Origin: Nannochloropsis salina CCMP1776
Taxonomy: Eukaryota > Sar > Eustigmatophyceae > Eustigmatales > Monodopsidaceae
Reading direction: 5' to 3'
DNA: 64,000 nt
NCBI GenBank assembly: GCA_004565275.1
Contig: SDOX01000005.1
Span: forward strand, 1,028,765-1,092,764
Shown: piece by piece, positions 1-11,577 of the stretch
Layout: each line of letters opens with the position of its first letter
Numbering within the stretch: the first letter of the stretch is position 1
Program-made: the position numbers and the translations under genes
The notes under the pieces: model-generated
What the model was told of the DNA's origin: nothing
The model's database searches: none
Seen by the model: only the letters and a program-made list of their open reading frames with translations

Positions 1-1219
1 CGCTGCGCTGGCGGAGGAGCTGAAACAAAAAGGCATGACGACGTTCAAAGAGGAATTTCCGGCCAAAATTGCGCTTTTGACTTCGCTCTTGCAAAACGAG
101 CTGCTGCGTTTAGAAAATGATGCGGTGCTTCCCCCAGAATCAGAGGTCACGCCAGTCATACCACCCATTTCAAGTGGTGAAGAGAAAGGAGAAACTTCGG
201 CGGCAGGGGGCCGGAGGAAAAAGCGGAAAATGACAGAGACCCAGCAGGCAGCCGCTTCCGTCATACCCGCCGCGCACGTGGACGCTCCGTCACATTCGGA
301 CTCAGAGGAGGAATCGGAGGACGAAATTGGGCATCTAAATGGGCGTCACGGCCATGCACACTGGGACTACACGCATGACTTCGCCGTGCCTTGCAACAAG
401 ACTATCATGAAAGTGATCGAATTGCTTAGAAAGGAATGGAAAGAGGCGGTTGAGCTGGTTGGCTGCGTGAAACTGTGGATTCAACTGAGTATTCCTCCCA
501 TCGAATCGGGTGGTCAGTTCCACGTTGGGGTGCAGGAGGAGGTGATTCAGGAGCTGAATCGATTCGAGGACGTGGTACGAGGGTCGGCGCGAGGTGGGGG
601 GTTAACAGGAAATATGCGCCTTGGACTTGGCGTGAATGTGCTCACATAGATTTTTTGAGCCTGATTTCCTCTCTCGACAACTCCCTCCAGGCGTATAACT
701 ACCTGGAGAGCCCTACCAAATACTTCCAGACGCGAGCCAAGTTGGGGGCAAAGCTGTCACGGCACCGGTCCGTGTACGACTACCGGCAGTCCCTACTCGA
801 GGCAGACTCGCTCGAGTACCTCAACCTTAAAATGGCGGCGACAGAGCTGCGAAACTCGGTGCGTACTTTGGTGGAGCAGCCATGTGGAGCTGAAGGAACT
901 CGGTAGTGGGTTCGGGAACGACTCTAGGGCTTTGGCGTGTCTATGTGTGTGACAGGAGAGACGCCTTTCGGACGCGATTTGCTGGGTTGCGTGGCAGTGG
1001 AAAGTGTGCCAAGGCTCCATTAGATCGTACCCACTTTGGGCAACCCGATAGTCCCGGACTCAAGTCGCCCGCTGACCGTGCTTTTACCCTTGATTCCTTT
1101 ACCCATCCCCACCCCCACCATGCGGCACACAGTACTTGGTTGCCTACGATCTGCTTTCTAAGAACGAAGACAAACTCTCAATCAAGGACCAAAGCTTTGG
1201 CTCCCGCATGACCATCTGA
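1..1219 (+). CDS. PSME3: Proteasome activator PA28-gamma (REG-gamma) subunit, 5' partial
   Basis: Family role: PA28 subunits form a heptameric ring on the 20S proteasome and open its gate without ATP; the gamma form is nuclear. The 5' end lies outside the window: the frame is open from base 2 and the first visible Met is at 35. I read exons <1-574, 691-858 and 1133-1219, all joined in phase 0 with GT/AG, giving 275 visible residues. An N-terminal helical part is followed by a charged linker with a nuclear-signal-like GGRRKKRK and an acidic Ser/Glu patch. The PA28 beta domain follows: VKLWIQLSIPPIE, GVQEEVIQEL, YFQTRAKLGAKL, DYRQSLLEADSLEYL. The third exon supplies YLVAYDLLSKNEDKL, which matches the family C-terminus (YVTLHDMILKNIEKI in human); unspliced reading would end in an unrelated tail at 906. 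Family assignment is firm; the exact N-terminus is unknown. Confidence 0.9.
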
Positions 1220-1667
1220 AAGAGGTCCGATCGCGCGCAATTTCTTGGTGACGAGAAAGATCGCACATTGTGCCATAAAGAAATTAATCGCAAACTGAAG
1301 CTCGCGACGGTTCGCAGCCGACACGGCACCACAATCATGGCGGTGTTGATCAGGGCCTGGATTTGGCCCTGAAAAGATCAAATTCTGGGGGCGCACAAGA
1401 TGAAATTAAAGATAAAACCGCGATAGCATCAATTCGTTTTATTTGTCTGTCGCTTAATGTGAGCCTTTGGCCTCCTATAAATCAGGCATTTGCTCATTTG
1501 CTCACTATTTTTCCTTCCTCCTTCAATTCCTCCTTCAACGTTCCAGCTCTATACTTATTCCTTCTCTCCTAGAGAGAAAGGCTTGTATCCACTTTCTTGT
1601 ATCCACTTTCTTAATACGGAGGTCCTTCCTACGCCCCTCGCAGATCACTTATGGCTCGACCGGCTAC
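1220..1667. other. Convergent 3' intergenic region, PSME3/DHCR24
   Basis: About 450 bp between two facing stop codons, presumably both 3' UTRs. Short open frames exist in it but none has recognisable protein character. I see nothing else here. Confidence 0.5.
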
Positions 1668-3749
1668 CTACACAGCCGTTTTCTCGTTGGCATCTCCCTC
1701 GTCTTCCAGGACACCTGCTTCCGGGCGAATCTTCTGGTAGATAGAGGGGAAAGCGCCCTCGCAATCGTACTTTTCACGCATCTTGTCATAGAGTGCGTGG
1801 TTGAACATGAGCCTGAACTCCTTCTCGTCCATAAAGGTGTCTGCGTACAGGCATTGGTAACTTGTGACACACAGAAAAAGGAGGGAAGGAAGGGATCGTG
1901 AGAAAAAAAGCTTGACGTTGGGCGCCAGGAATGGGGCAGAAAATGATGAATCTAGGAGATGCAACCATCCTCAGGGATTTTTCTTACCCTCCTACATCCC
2001 GTGTGTACTTTTCCATGGCCCTAATGCGGGCCTTGGCATCCCAAGCTTCTTTTCGACGGACTTTGTCAGGAACTATAAGAGGAAGAGGAAGGTGGTGTGA
2101 AGTCCGCGATAGGAAAAAGAATTCATCTTGGCAGTCTTGGTACCCCCAACCCGCGACGACGCAGTCTGAACTCACCTCCATAGACACCCAAGTCGAAGAA
2201 CATTTGGCAGTTCTTGCCAGGAATCTTCTTCGTGGGATTGCGAAGGAAACCTTCATGAGCAGGCCCGTGGTCGAAGATAGCGATTGGGAAAATAAGGAGA
2301 GGATAGATCTCGAACCACTCGTGGAAGAGGTTGATGGAATGTGCCATTTCCTCCGCGGGGATGATGCTGGGAACAGGGGGTAGATGTGGAGTTTGCGTGA
2401 GAGTGTTTACAGGGTCCTGAAGGAACGCGCCTTCCTAAATACGATGCCCTCACTGGCATGCGATGGACTCACATGTCTTGAACCACGTGCTTGTAGACCA
2501 CCTCTCGCCTGATCTGAGGGGTCATGGTCAATTTGATAAAGGAGACCTTGGGCGCTCCCAGCCAGCCCAGCAGGTACCGGTAGAGGGGATGGTTTCCGAA
2601 GGGGATCAAGTCGCGCAGCTCCCAGAAGATGGAGCGGGTGAAACGGTGGTGGTAGTGTCGGACAGGGATATACTCGTCGAAGGGCCCCTTGTTCGTCAAC
2701 GCTTCCTCCACGTGCAAGTAGTACCAGGGCTTCCAAAAATGGTTGACGCCGTTCACTTTCCTCCGCTTCTCGGGGCTGTCCACGTCCGCAAACTCCCCGA
2801 CCTGGATCACGCTCGTCTCCTTGCTATACACCGTCGCCTCCAAGAACTCTGGGGGGTTCTTCGCCTCGCTCAAAGCCTTCATCTGTGAGCAAAGCTCCTC
2901 TTGGGTGTGGCACGGCAGGTAGCGCACGTGGACGTAGGGCTTTATAGGGATGATCTTCAGCTCCACCGCCACCAGGAACCCCAAGGTCCCATGCGACCAG
3001 GGCAAGGCGTAGAAGAGGTCGGGATTGCTCTCGCGCGTGACGCGGAGCAGCTCTCCGTGGGAGGTGACGATTTCCAAGGCGAGGATGGTCTCCTGCAAGA
3101 GCCCGAAGCGGTGCGAGTTCGTCTCCATGCCTAGCCCCATGCAGAGCCCTCCGATCGTCAGAGACTCCATCTCCACCTGGATGGCGAGCTGGTACCCCAG
3201 GGGCACCAAGGTGCGTGTCATGTAGCGCATGTCCACCAGCGGCTCGGTGCGAACGAACCCCTTCTCCACATCCACGCGCAGGATGTCGCGGAGGCAGCAC
3301 TCGATCTTGCTGCAGTCCTCTTTGAAGGTGGCGGTGCGCGTCGACCTAGAAAGTGTGGTGGAAAGACAATCAGTGCCTCGTATTGTTCATTCTGATTCAC
3401 TGGATCGCATCGGACCCCCAAAAAAGAACACTTGGTCTATAATATCCAGGCCCCGATCCACGCGAAATTCTATCTAAGTGCACGCTTACATGGTCAGCCA
3501 CGACGCCCGAGCCGTGCACATGGTCCTCTTGCCTCGCAATCCTGCCGCATTCCAGCGCCTCACTTGCTTCTGCACGTGCCGGACCCGGGCGTCGTGAAGC
3601 CTGGGCGCGACCTGGAACGTGCGGTAGAACCAGTCCCGCACCTCGAAGTACTGCTCGAACGCGAATGACAGAGGGAGGACGACCATGACCATGACCACGC
3701 CGCGATATTCCGTCATCCATTCCATCCAGAATTCAGTAAAAGGATCCAT
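1668..3749 (-). CDS. DHCR24: Delta(24)-sterol reductase, DHCR24/DWARF1 type
   Basis: FAD-dependent oxidoreductase that reduces the C24(25) double bond of sterol side chains; the family is anchored in the ER membrane. Five exons on the minus strand: 3749-3490, 3345-2473, 2366-2176, 2072-1988, 1860-1668, giving 533 aa (human about 516). All junctions are GT/AG and in phase. Visible features: a single N-terminal membrane segment (VVMVMVVLPLSFAF), the PCMH-type FAD-binding region with GGLCMGLGMETNSHRFGL, PWSHGTLGFLVAVELKIIP, and the C-terminal signatures HHRFTRSIFWELRDLIPFGN and CLYADTFMDEKEFRLMF. The Met at 3749 (MDPFTEFW) places the membrane segment as in plant DWARF1. The same frame stays open upstream of it, so an N-terminal extension cannot be excluded (see 3750-4206). 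Identity is firm; the start is less certain. Confidence 0.93.
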
Positions 3750-4206
3750 GCCTCTTTTACTTTTTACTTTCCCCTTCGCGACACGGGCCTTCGCCCCCAA
3801 AGGAAGCGCAACAATGCTGGCAAGGCACACTCCTCCCAACGTCAGTAAGGCGGGATATAAGAGTGAGCGCCTGTAGAAGAATACAAAGAGGCATGATGAT
3901 CCGCAGTCTGCATTGATCAGAGCCTTATTTGCATCACGCTGGGCGCTCAGGTTGAACCACTCGGCGGCCGGCACAGTGCGCCGAAGGGTCCGGGGTGTGG
4001 AGACAATGTCGGAAGCTACTTACCCGTTCCTCCGCATTGCCAATGTCGTGATGCACTTTTTCACGGTAAGACTTTCCTGCCACCAGCAGTAAGTAAGTGA
4101 TCAGGAGTTGGAGGGTCTGTAACACGTGGATGCCGACGGATGAGAAGCTGGTATGTCCCAACTGAAAGGCCGCTACCCTAGGAGGCTTGGGAAGATGGAA
4201 AGACAA
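3750..4206 (-). other. Unassigned open segment upstream of DHCR24: N-terminal extension, small gene or leader
   Basis: The DHCR24 frame continues upstream of its chosen Met for about 70 codons without a stop and holds a hydrophobic stretch (LLYPALLTLGGVCLASIVAL). Further upstream another open stretch carries VLQTLQLLITYLLLVAG and ends in a good donor (cgg|gtaagt at about 4023). A splice from there into the first stretch (acceptor near 3955) would keep frame. No in-frame ATG begins the outer stretch, and I do not recognise a family. It could be an alternative membrane N-terminus, a separate small membrane protein, or plain leader. Confidence 0.25.
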
Positions 4207-4458
4207 GACCCATGTGCGCGCGGCATTTCAGATTGGTCGACGGAGGACGAGCCGGTCGCCGTCAGATTGTTTTGTCTGGTAACCACGAGCTTTGCTGGGC
4301 ATGTGCCAAACTAAATGAGAGTGAGGGGTACTCATCGCGATACCATTCCAGCCGCAGCGTGTCCCCTACCAAGGTATCATACCCTGCTGCCGCCTGCGAC
4401 GCCTTCAAGAACAAAAAACTGACGCAAGCAAACACACAGGGGGAAAAACTGCGCCAGA
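4207..4458. promoter_or_regulatory. Divergent promoter region, DHCR24 / METTL13-like
   Basis: This short spacer separates two divergent genes (from 3750 if the upstream DHCR24 segment is only leader). It should hold both core promoters. I recognise no defined element. Confidence 0.35.
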
Positions 4459-6804
4459 ATGCCTCCCCCGGTATCAGCCAGTGTGCTCAAAAGCCTTAAA
4501 AAGGCCAGCATCGAGGCTCTCAAGTCTCCGAGTGCCCCGTCACAGCCTCAGGACTCTCCCCGGGATGACCTCGACTTGCTCCCCCAACATTTTCAGCAAT
4601 TCCAGGACCGGGCATATTGGGACGCTTTCTTCCGGGAACGCAAAGAGCGGGCTTTCGAATGGTATGGCACTTACAATGATTTGCGTCCCTTTGTTGCGAA
4701 AACGGTAGAGGGTTGGCGTGCAGGGAGGAAACGCGAGCGCGTGCTAGTGATCGGCTGCGGTAACTCGGACTTCTCGGCCGATTTGTACCAGGAGGGAGGC
4801 TTTCAACGGATAGTCAACGTCGATTTCAGTGCGTCGGTTATTGAGGAGATGCGATGCAAGACGCGAGAGTCGTGCCCTGAGATGGAGTGGGAAGTCATGG
4901 ACGTGACGGCGGGCTTGGCGGAAGGCCTGGGGAGGGGCAGCTTCGACGTGGTTCTGGACAAGGGCACATTGGACGCTATTTTCAGTACCCCAGAGAGCGA
5001 GCGTCACGCAGACATGATGATGGACGAGGTCGAGGACGTGCTCTCGCCGAATGGGCGGTACATGGTCGTGACTTTGGGGCAGGACTTTATATTGGGCAAG
5101 CTCCTGGAACGCTTCGGTGGGTCAAGGTCAGGGGATTGGCGCCTCTCTTTGCATGCTGTGGAGGATCCCGAAGCCGCCTCGCCATTTTTAACCATTGTCG
5201 GAGTAGCATCTCGCTGTCAAGCTGGGGAGGGTGACGGAAAGAGGATATCCGTGCATTTTGACGACGCGGGGCGCCGCCTGGCTGACGACAAGGCGAGAAC
5301 TTTCCGCGCCCCGGACCTCGCCGACGTCCTCTCCCTCGTGAACATGGCACAAGAGCGTGTCGCACTTAAACACGAGCTCCGCGACATCGTTTCCGGGCGT
5401 TTTAAGGGCGAGATTCACATCTGGCTGGCGCCGAGGAGCACAGACGCGACGTCTGAGGTCGTCTCCGCCGCCCCAGACGGACCACGCTACACACTCAGTA
5501 TCGTGGATCTCGTCCCTCAAAACCCTGCGCCCCTACCCTGTGCCGTTTTCATCATTCCTCAAGGCCGGGAGCACGACTGGCTCTTCTCCACCGCGGACGG
5601 GCTCCGGCAAGTCGGGTTGAGCACCGATTACCGCCGCCTGATTTGCGTGCGAATGAATCGGGGCCACGTCTTCCGAGACATGGACGAGGTGAAAACCGAG
5701 CTAGGGCCGGTGGTGATAGACTTTGTGCCCGTGGACCGAGACCCTGCGTACATGGTGCCCTATCTGGCGGTGGGGGACTCCATCGGGGCCAGAAGCGCGG
5801 TGGTGGCATCCGGGGAGCTGCCTGGCTGCGGCCGGTACTGTGTCGAGGAGGAGGAGGACAAGGACGAAGACGGCAAGGACAGGGGGGCTGTGGTGCGACG
5901 ATTAATTTTTTACCGCAACCAGCATGTGATCCAGAGTGAGGTGCGGCTAGTGCCATCGCTGCAGAAGGGCAAGAATAAGGGCGTCGAAGGCGGCAAGAAG
6001 AAAAAGAAGGGCAGCAGTACGAAGAAAGATCGTGCCGGTAGGAGAACCTGTCCCTCTGCACAGAACTACACCGTCGACTGGTCCTATCTGAGTTTTGACT
6101 ATCATCGCACCATGCTGGGGGGCCTCATTGCGTTGAGTTATCCTCACCTCCGTCGGGCCGCGAAAGCTCAAGAACGTCGGCGTTGCCTGCTAATCGGCTT
6201 GGGCGGCGGGGGGTTGGCACTTTTCGTTCGGCACTATGTCCCCTGCCTGGAGGTGACAGTGGTCGAACTGGAAGAGGGCTTAGTAGACGTGGCAAAGGAA
6301 TGGTTTGGGTTCAGCTGTGGCGGGGAGCAAGGGCTGCGTGTGGATGCAGGGAATGGTCATACACGGGTGTTGCTCAACGAAAATGAGTCGTTCACGGAGA
6401 TGGAACGATGGGATGCGATTCTTGTGGACGTGGACAACGCGGACGCCAGCCTGGGTATCTCCTGTCCGGCGCCTGATTTTTTGACCGGACACTTCTTGGA
6501 GTCATGCAGGGCTCGTCTGGTGGACGAGGGCGGTATTCTCATCATGAATGTCGCCGCCCGGTCATCAGATCTACTGGAGGGCTCTATGGGCGCGATCAGG
6601 AAGACCTTTGCATCGGGGGAAGTTCACGAAGCCAGGCCCACCGAACAGGACGTGAACCGCGTGTTGTTCGCGCTCAAGACACAGCGTCCCACGAGTGCTA
6701 GTAAGCTGTCGCTTGGCGTTCAGACCGAAAAGTGGCTCGAAGAATGCTTCCCTGAAAGCAAAAATGTCGACCCTCTGGGTCTTTGCGACTTGAATATTTC
6801 CTAG
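4459..6804 (+). CDS. METTL13: METTL13-like dual methyltransferase (eEF1A methyltransferase)
   Basis: Intronless 781-aa protein with two class I SAM-dependent methyltransferase domains, the layout of METTL13/EEF1AKNMT, which in human methylates eEF1A on its N-terminus and on Lys55. The first domain begins near residue 50 (YWDAFFRERKERAFEWYG) and has motif I VLVIGCGNSDFSADLY, then FDVVLDKGTLDAIFSTPES, a strong METTL13 signature. The second domain starts near residue 550 (YHRTMLGGLIAL) with LLIGLGGGGLALFVRH and a following acidic VVELEEGLVDVA. The linker carries a Glu/Asp run (about residues 463-475) and a Lys-rich stretch (about 510-525) not typical of the human protein, which is about 80 residues shorter. 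The first ATG after an in-frame stop is used. Substrate is inferred from the family only. Confidence 0.9.
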   Translation: MPPPVSASVLKSLKKASIEALKSPSAPSQPQDSPRDDLDLLPQHFQQFQDRAYWDAFFRERKERAFEWYGTYNDLRPFVAKTVEGWRAGRKRERVLVIGCGNSDFSADLYQEGGFQRIVNVDFSASVIEEMRCKTRESCPEMEWEVMDVTAGLAEGLGRGSFDVVLDKGTLDAIFSTPESERHADMMMDEVEDVLSPNGRYMVVTLGQDFILGKLLERFGGSRSGDWRLSLHAVEDPEAASPFLTIVGVASRCQAGEGDGKRISVHFDDAGRRLADDKARTFRAPDLADVLSLVNMAQERVALKHELRDIVSGRFKGEIHIWLAPRSTDATSEVVSAAPDGPRYTLSIVDLVPQNPAPLPCAVFIIPQGREHDWLFSTADGLRQVGLSTDYRRLICVRMNRGHVFRDMDEVKTELGPVVIDFVPVDRDPAYMVPYLAVGDSIGARSAVVASGELPGCGRYCVEEEEDKDEDGKDRGAVVRRLIFYRNQHVIQSEVRLVPSLQKGKNKGVEGGKKKKKGSSTKKDRAGRRTCPSAQNYTVDWSYLSFDYHRTMLGGLIALSYPHLRRAAKAQERRRCLLIGLGGGGLALFVRHYVPCLEVTVVELEEGLVDVAKEWFGFSCGGEQGLRVDAGNGHTRVLLNENESFTEMERWDAILVDVDNADASLGISCPAPDFLTGHFLESCRARLVDEGGILIMNVAARSSDLLEGSMGAIRKTFASGEVHEARPTEQDVNRVLFALKTQRPTSASKLSLGVQTEKWLEECFPESKNVDPLGLCDLNIS

Positions 6805-7459
6805 CTGCGAGAGCATGAAGCGGTAAAATAATTTAAATCTTCCCAGTCAAGCCTTGACAAAAGAACTCATGTAAGCATGACTTCGAGGCCCGCTAATCCT
6901 TCTACTGTCGTCTACTTACTTTGCGGTTTTCTGATGACGGCGTACAGCTCTATCCTCGCTCAAGTTACCAATCAATTTCAAACAAGAACTTCCCGGGATA
7001 CCGGCATACACTTATAAATTCCTTGGCACCCAGTTTTCAACTTCCCGAGAAAATCAAAATCCCGCGAGGAAAACACGCTCGACATGCTGCGGATCGCCTC
7101 GATTTCCTACTCATGTATGTTGTCGGATGCCATAAGTCCTTGAACGTCGATTGAGACGCTACTTTCGAAGTTCTCCTGGTTTTGGAGTTGGATAACACCG
7201 ACGTACGCTTCTCAAAGCCAGCAGCCTCCGCAACCGCCAGACTTCCTTCTGTCATCTCACCTTCACCCTCCTCCTTCATGAGTCTACCCCAAGCCCTTCT
7301 CCACCAAACATTTTGGACATGTCTTCAGTTGAGAGCCACATCTCATCAATACAAAATCATGCTACTTTACCGTGTTAAGCGATAGCCTTTAACACGAGTC
7401 CGCAGTATCCGATTTGCGACGGATCGATGGCGCCTATCACCATGACCGATACCGTCTCC
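6805..7459. other. Convergent 3' intergenic region, METTL13/PFAS
   Basis: A 655-bp spacer of lower GC than the flanking genes, presumably the two 3' UTRs. No supported gene or repeat seen. Confidence 0.5.
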
Positions 7460-10400
7460 TCAATTCGTTGTTTTGTGTGTCTCGCACCACGTACGAGCAT
7501 TTTGAAACATACGGAGCCAGGGTCCAACCCCGCTCCTCATTCCCTTCTCTTCCCACTCACGCGGCAAGTACGGCCACTGCCAACCAAGATAGCACCTCTC
7601 CGGATGAGGCATCATGGCCAAGTGCCGTCCGTCCTCCGAGCAGAGTGCAGCGATGCCCAGGGGCGAGCCGTTAGGGTTGAAAGGATAGACTTCCGTAGGA
7701 TTGTTGTCGTCGTCAACATATTTCATAGGCGCCAATTGCTTGGCTACCACGAAATCCTGCGTCTCATGCGTGGAGAAATGCACACGTCCCTCCCCATGCG
7801 CCACCCACACCCCCAGGGATGACCCCGCCATGCCGGCGAACATGATGGCAGCGGACGGCTGAATTTGCACGGAGCTGAACCGCGACTCGAAGCGAGCAGA
7901 ATTATTCTCGATGAAGCGAGGCTGGGCCGCCTCCGCCACGTTGTGGTCAGGGTAAGGCACCCACCCAAGCAGGGCCATGAGCTGACAACCGTTACACACT
8001 CCCAAGGAAAAGGTGTCCGGACGGGCTTTGAAGGCCTCTAATTGTGCCAGCACACTCGGATTATACTTCAAGACTGCCGCCCAGCCTTTGGCTGAGTCCA
8101 AGACGTCTGCATAAGAAAAGCCACCCACAAAAACTATGCCTTGAAAGGCATCCAACGCTACAGTCTCCGCCAATAAGTCGTTCACATGCACATCAAATAC
8201 TTCAAACCCAGCAGCATGAAAAGCCGAAATCATCTCCCGATCGCCGTTGCTCCCCTCCTGTCGGATAACGGCCACCTTTGGCTTATCGGACGCCTCAATC
8301 AACGCAACAGGCGTAGGCTCTGGTGTGTACGTGAGATGCCACGTGGGCCCCGTCCGAGAGGCAAGGCCCTCATGCTCCTGGATCGCACACTCCGGATTGC
8401 ACTGCAGCTTTTCCAGCTCGAACCCTGTGGCTTCCCACACGTCTCGGAGCACGGGCATACTCGCGTCTACCACCGTCTCTCCGTCAACACGCACCACGCA
8501 TTTCTTCTCACTCGTCGATTTCCCAATCACGGAGGCTGCCAGCCCCTGCGCTGCATAGGCGGCGGCCACGCCGTCCGCAGCAGCCGTCGGGACTTCGAGG
8601 ACGATGCCAACCTCCTCATTGAAGAGGGTGGCCAGTGCCGTATGCTCGACCCCTGCGGGTAAAGTCAAGTCAACGTCAAGGCCGCAGTTACCAGCGAAAG
8701 CCATCTCCAACAGAACCGTGATCAAGCCACCGTCGGATCGGTCGTGCCCGGCGAGCAGAGCTCTGTCTTCAATCAGCTGCTGAGTGACAGTGAACAAGGA
8801 AACCAGCTTCGCGGGATCCTCCACGTCCGGAGATTGATCGCCCAGCTGGTTATAGACTTGTGCCAGGGCGGTTCCTCCGAGCCTGGCCTTGCGGGCATCG
8901 AGCTCCACGAAAACCAAAGAGCTCTCGTCGGGGCGTTTGAGGTCAGGGGTTACGGTCTTGGTGATGTCGCTCACAGTGCAGTAGGCGGGGACGGTCAGGT
9001 TGCCAGGAGACTTCACGACCTCGCTTTCCACCCGCGCGGCCATGGACAACGAGTCCTTGCCACCGTCGATGCCCACGCCCATCGCGATCAGAATATCACG
9101 CAGGGCCTTGCAGCAGTCGTACATCTTGGGACCTTCCCCTTCAAACTTTGCGGCCCACATCCAGTTCCCCGCCACTTTAATGTCCGTCAGGGAGGAAAGC
9201 TTGGCCCACATGATGTTCGTGATGGTCTCTGCCACCGTCATGCGCGCCATGGCCGCGGGATCGATGAGCCCTTTGATGGGTTGCTCGCCGCACGTGATGG
9301 CGGCGCCCGTTGTGGAGAGGTGACTCTGAGCCAGGACGGCCACATTCGCCAACGGGATGTGTAGGGGCCCGACGCACTGTTGCTGTGCCACCAGTCCCGT
9401 CACGGATCGATCCACTTTATTGGTCAAAAAGCGCTTGCATCCGACAGCGAGCAGGCGCAGAACGCGGTCCAGGGCTGCCTCTGCGGTCAACCCGTCGGGG
9501 AGCGCGAGCGGGCGGAGGGGCATGGGCACGCGAATCATGGGGAACTCCTTTTGCGGCATTTTCCCCAGAACCAAATCCAGTGGCAGGTCCACCACCGTGG
9601 TCCCGGTGTTCGAGTCCTCCACCACCACCCGTCCGTCCTCCGTCACCTCGCCCACCGCCGCAATCGTGCAGTTCTCCCGCTTGGCGAAGGCCAACACCAT
9701 GGGCAAATCCTCCTTCGTGGTCAAGAAGCAGTCGTTCTCCTGATACTCCGCTCCCCAGATCTCCAACGCCGAGAGCGTGGGGTCACCCAGAGGAATTTTC
9801 CGCAGGTCATAAGACGCACCCAGGGGCTCCACAATCTCCTTCAGCACGTTCCCATTCCCTCCCGCGCCTTGGTCATGTATGGAAACGATGGGATTTCTCT
9901 CCGCCAGCTCGATACAGGAGCGAAGAACTCTGTTCAGCTTGTTCTCCATCTCTGCGTCTCCCCGTTGAACGGCGTTGAAGTCCAATTCGGCGTCCGCCTC
10001 TCCCGAGGCCCTACTCGATGCCGCCCCACCCCCCATACCAATCCGATACGCGGGGCCGCCTATCTTCACCACCACCATACCCGCCTTGGGCTCCTCTTTC
10101 CGGGCATGCAACGCATTCAGGTTCCCCAGCCCGGCACTAAACATGATGGGCTTGATGAACTCGTACCGCTCCCCATTCGGCAGTCGCTGCCCGAAGGACC
10201 GCGTATACCCCGAGACGACCGGCTCTCCGTACTTGTTCCCGTAGTCCGACGCACCGTTGCTGGCTTCGATCTCGATGTCCAAGGGGGAGGCCATCGAGCC
10301 CGGGTACTTGAACGAGGGATCTTCCCAAGGCAATGTATAACCTGGAATCCGGAGATTCCCCACACAGTATGCCGACATGCCCGCCACTGTGGCGTTGCCC

Positions 10401-11577
10401 CGACCGCAGGCTTGCACGTCCCGCAGCCGGCCTCCTGTTCCCGTCTCCGCGCCTGGAAAAGGGGCCACCCCAGTGGGAAAGTTGTGCGTCTCAGCCGTGA
10501 GAGTGGGGTGGAAGGTGTTGCTATACGGGACCATCTTGGAGGGGTGCCCGGGCTTCTCCGGCCTCAGGGTCGTGATCGGATACCCTCGGATCGCTCGAGA
10601 GTTGTCGAAGAAGGCGATGACGCTGTTATTGGGCTGGTCCTTCGGCAAAGTGTCCTTCACCATCTTGAAGAGCGTGTCGGCCTGCTCGACGCCGTCGATG
10701 ATGATTTTCCCCCCGAAGAACCAGTGCCGGCTGTGCTCCGAATTCGACTGGCCCATGTCAAAGCACTCCACGTCCGTGGGATTGCGTTGTAGGCGGTTCG
10801 TGAAGAGGTTCGTGTAGTAGTCCAAGTCCCAGTCGTCGAAGCCCAGCCCCAGCGTGCCGTTCAGAGTCTCCAAGGCCGCTCGCCCCTCTTCTAAGATGGG
10901 CACAACTTGCGTCGGCTTTGGCGTTAAACCCGTCTCAAATGTCTGCAACGGCTCTGGATAAGGCATCTCCGTCATCCGGTCGTGCACCTGCGACAGAAAT
11001 GCGGAGGCCTGTGCGTCCGTCAGAGCCGTCTTTGTCCATACGAGATACCGGCGAGAGCGTTCAAGGCGATTGATTCCTGTCAAGCCGCAGGCCACGCAAA
11101 CCGAGACAGCATTGGACGAGTAAGCTGTGCTGAACGTCAACCGGGGGCCGACTTCAAAGATCTGGCCTACCAAACCCTCCCTGCCCGCCGCTAAGACCTC
11201 TGCAAGGAAACTGCCGCCGGGCCTCGTATGGGTCGGCTCAAATGTCTCCCGTAAAATCCACAAGAGGCGCTATCGTGCACGTGTTCGAAAGTGAGAAGGT
11301 CAGGCTCCTGCTTAGATACGTATCTTTCTTCAGCGCTCAACCCCCTGGCTTCCCCCACCCTCCGCCCTACCTCTTGCTCCTGCTCCGTCAAGGGATTGGA
11401 CGTGGATGATAATTGAACATTGAAGCAAAATTCAGTTTCTACAGCCTCCACCTCGGGTAGCTCAGCTTTAATCTTGAAATTCAATTTCTTGATATTGGGC
11501 TCCGCGTAACCCGGTGCGCGGAAGAAGTGCAGCACGTCGGTGTCCGTCTTGAGCCGCTTGGTCCCATTGCTCGCCAT
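7460..11577 (-). CDS. PFAS: Phosphoribosylformylglycinamidine synthase (FGAM synthase)
   Basis: Fourth step of de novo purine synthesis: FGAR + glutamine + ATP to FGAM. Two exons, 11577-11320 and 11269-7460, separated by a 50-nt intron (gta...tag), give 1355 aa, the usual size of the eukaryotic single-chain enzyme. The splice joins LSAEERY to RLLWILRETFEP, matching the plant sequence around KWILQETYEP. Visible in order: PurS-like N-terminus (LPEVEAVETEFCFNV), VGPRLTFSTAYSSNAVSVC, the linker (DMGQSNSEHSRHWFF), PurM-type ATP-binding halves (AETHNFPTGVAPFPGAETGT, HDQGAGGNGNVLKEIVEPLG, GNWMWAAKFEGEGPKMYD, HDRSDGGLITVLLEMAFAGN), and the C-terminal class I glutaminase with nucleophile Cys in FSLGVCNGCQLMALLGW and the His-Glu pair in MMPHPER. 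No targeting sequence is obvious, so it is probably cytosolic. Confidence 0.96.

Noticed and set aside
475-906. Reading PSME3 to an unspliced stop at 906
   Set aside because: The ending is unlike the PA28 C-terminus; splicing at 858/1133 restores the conserved final helix.
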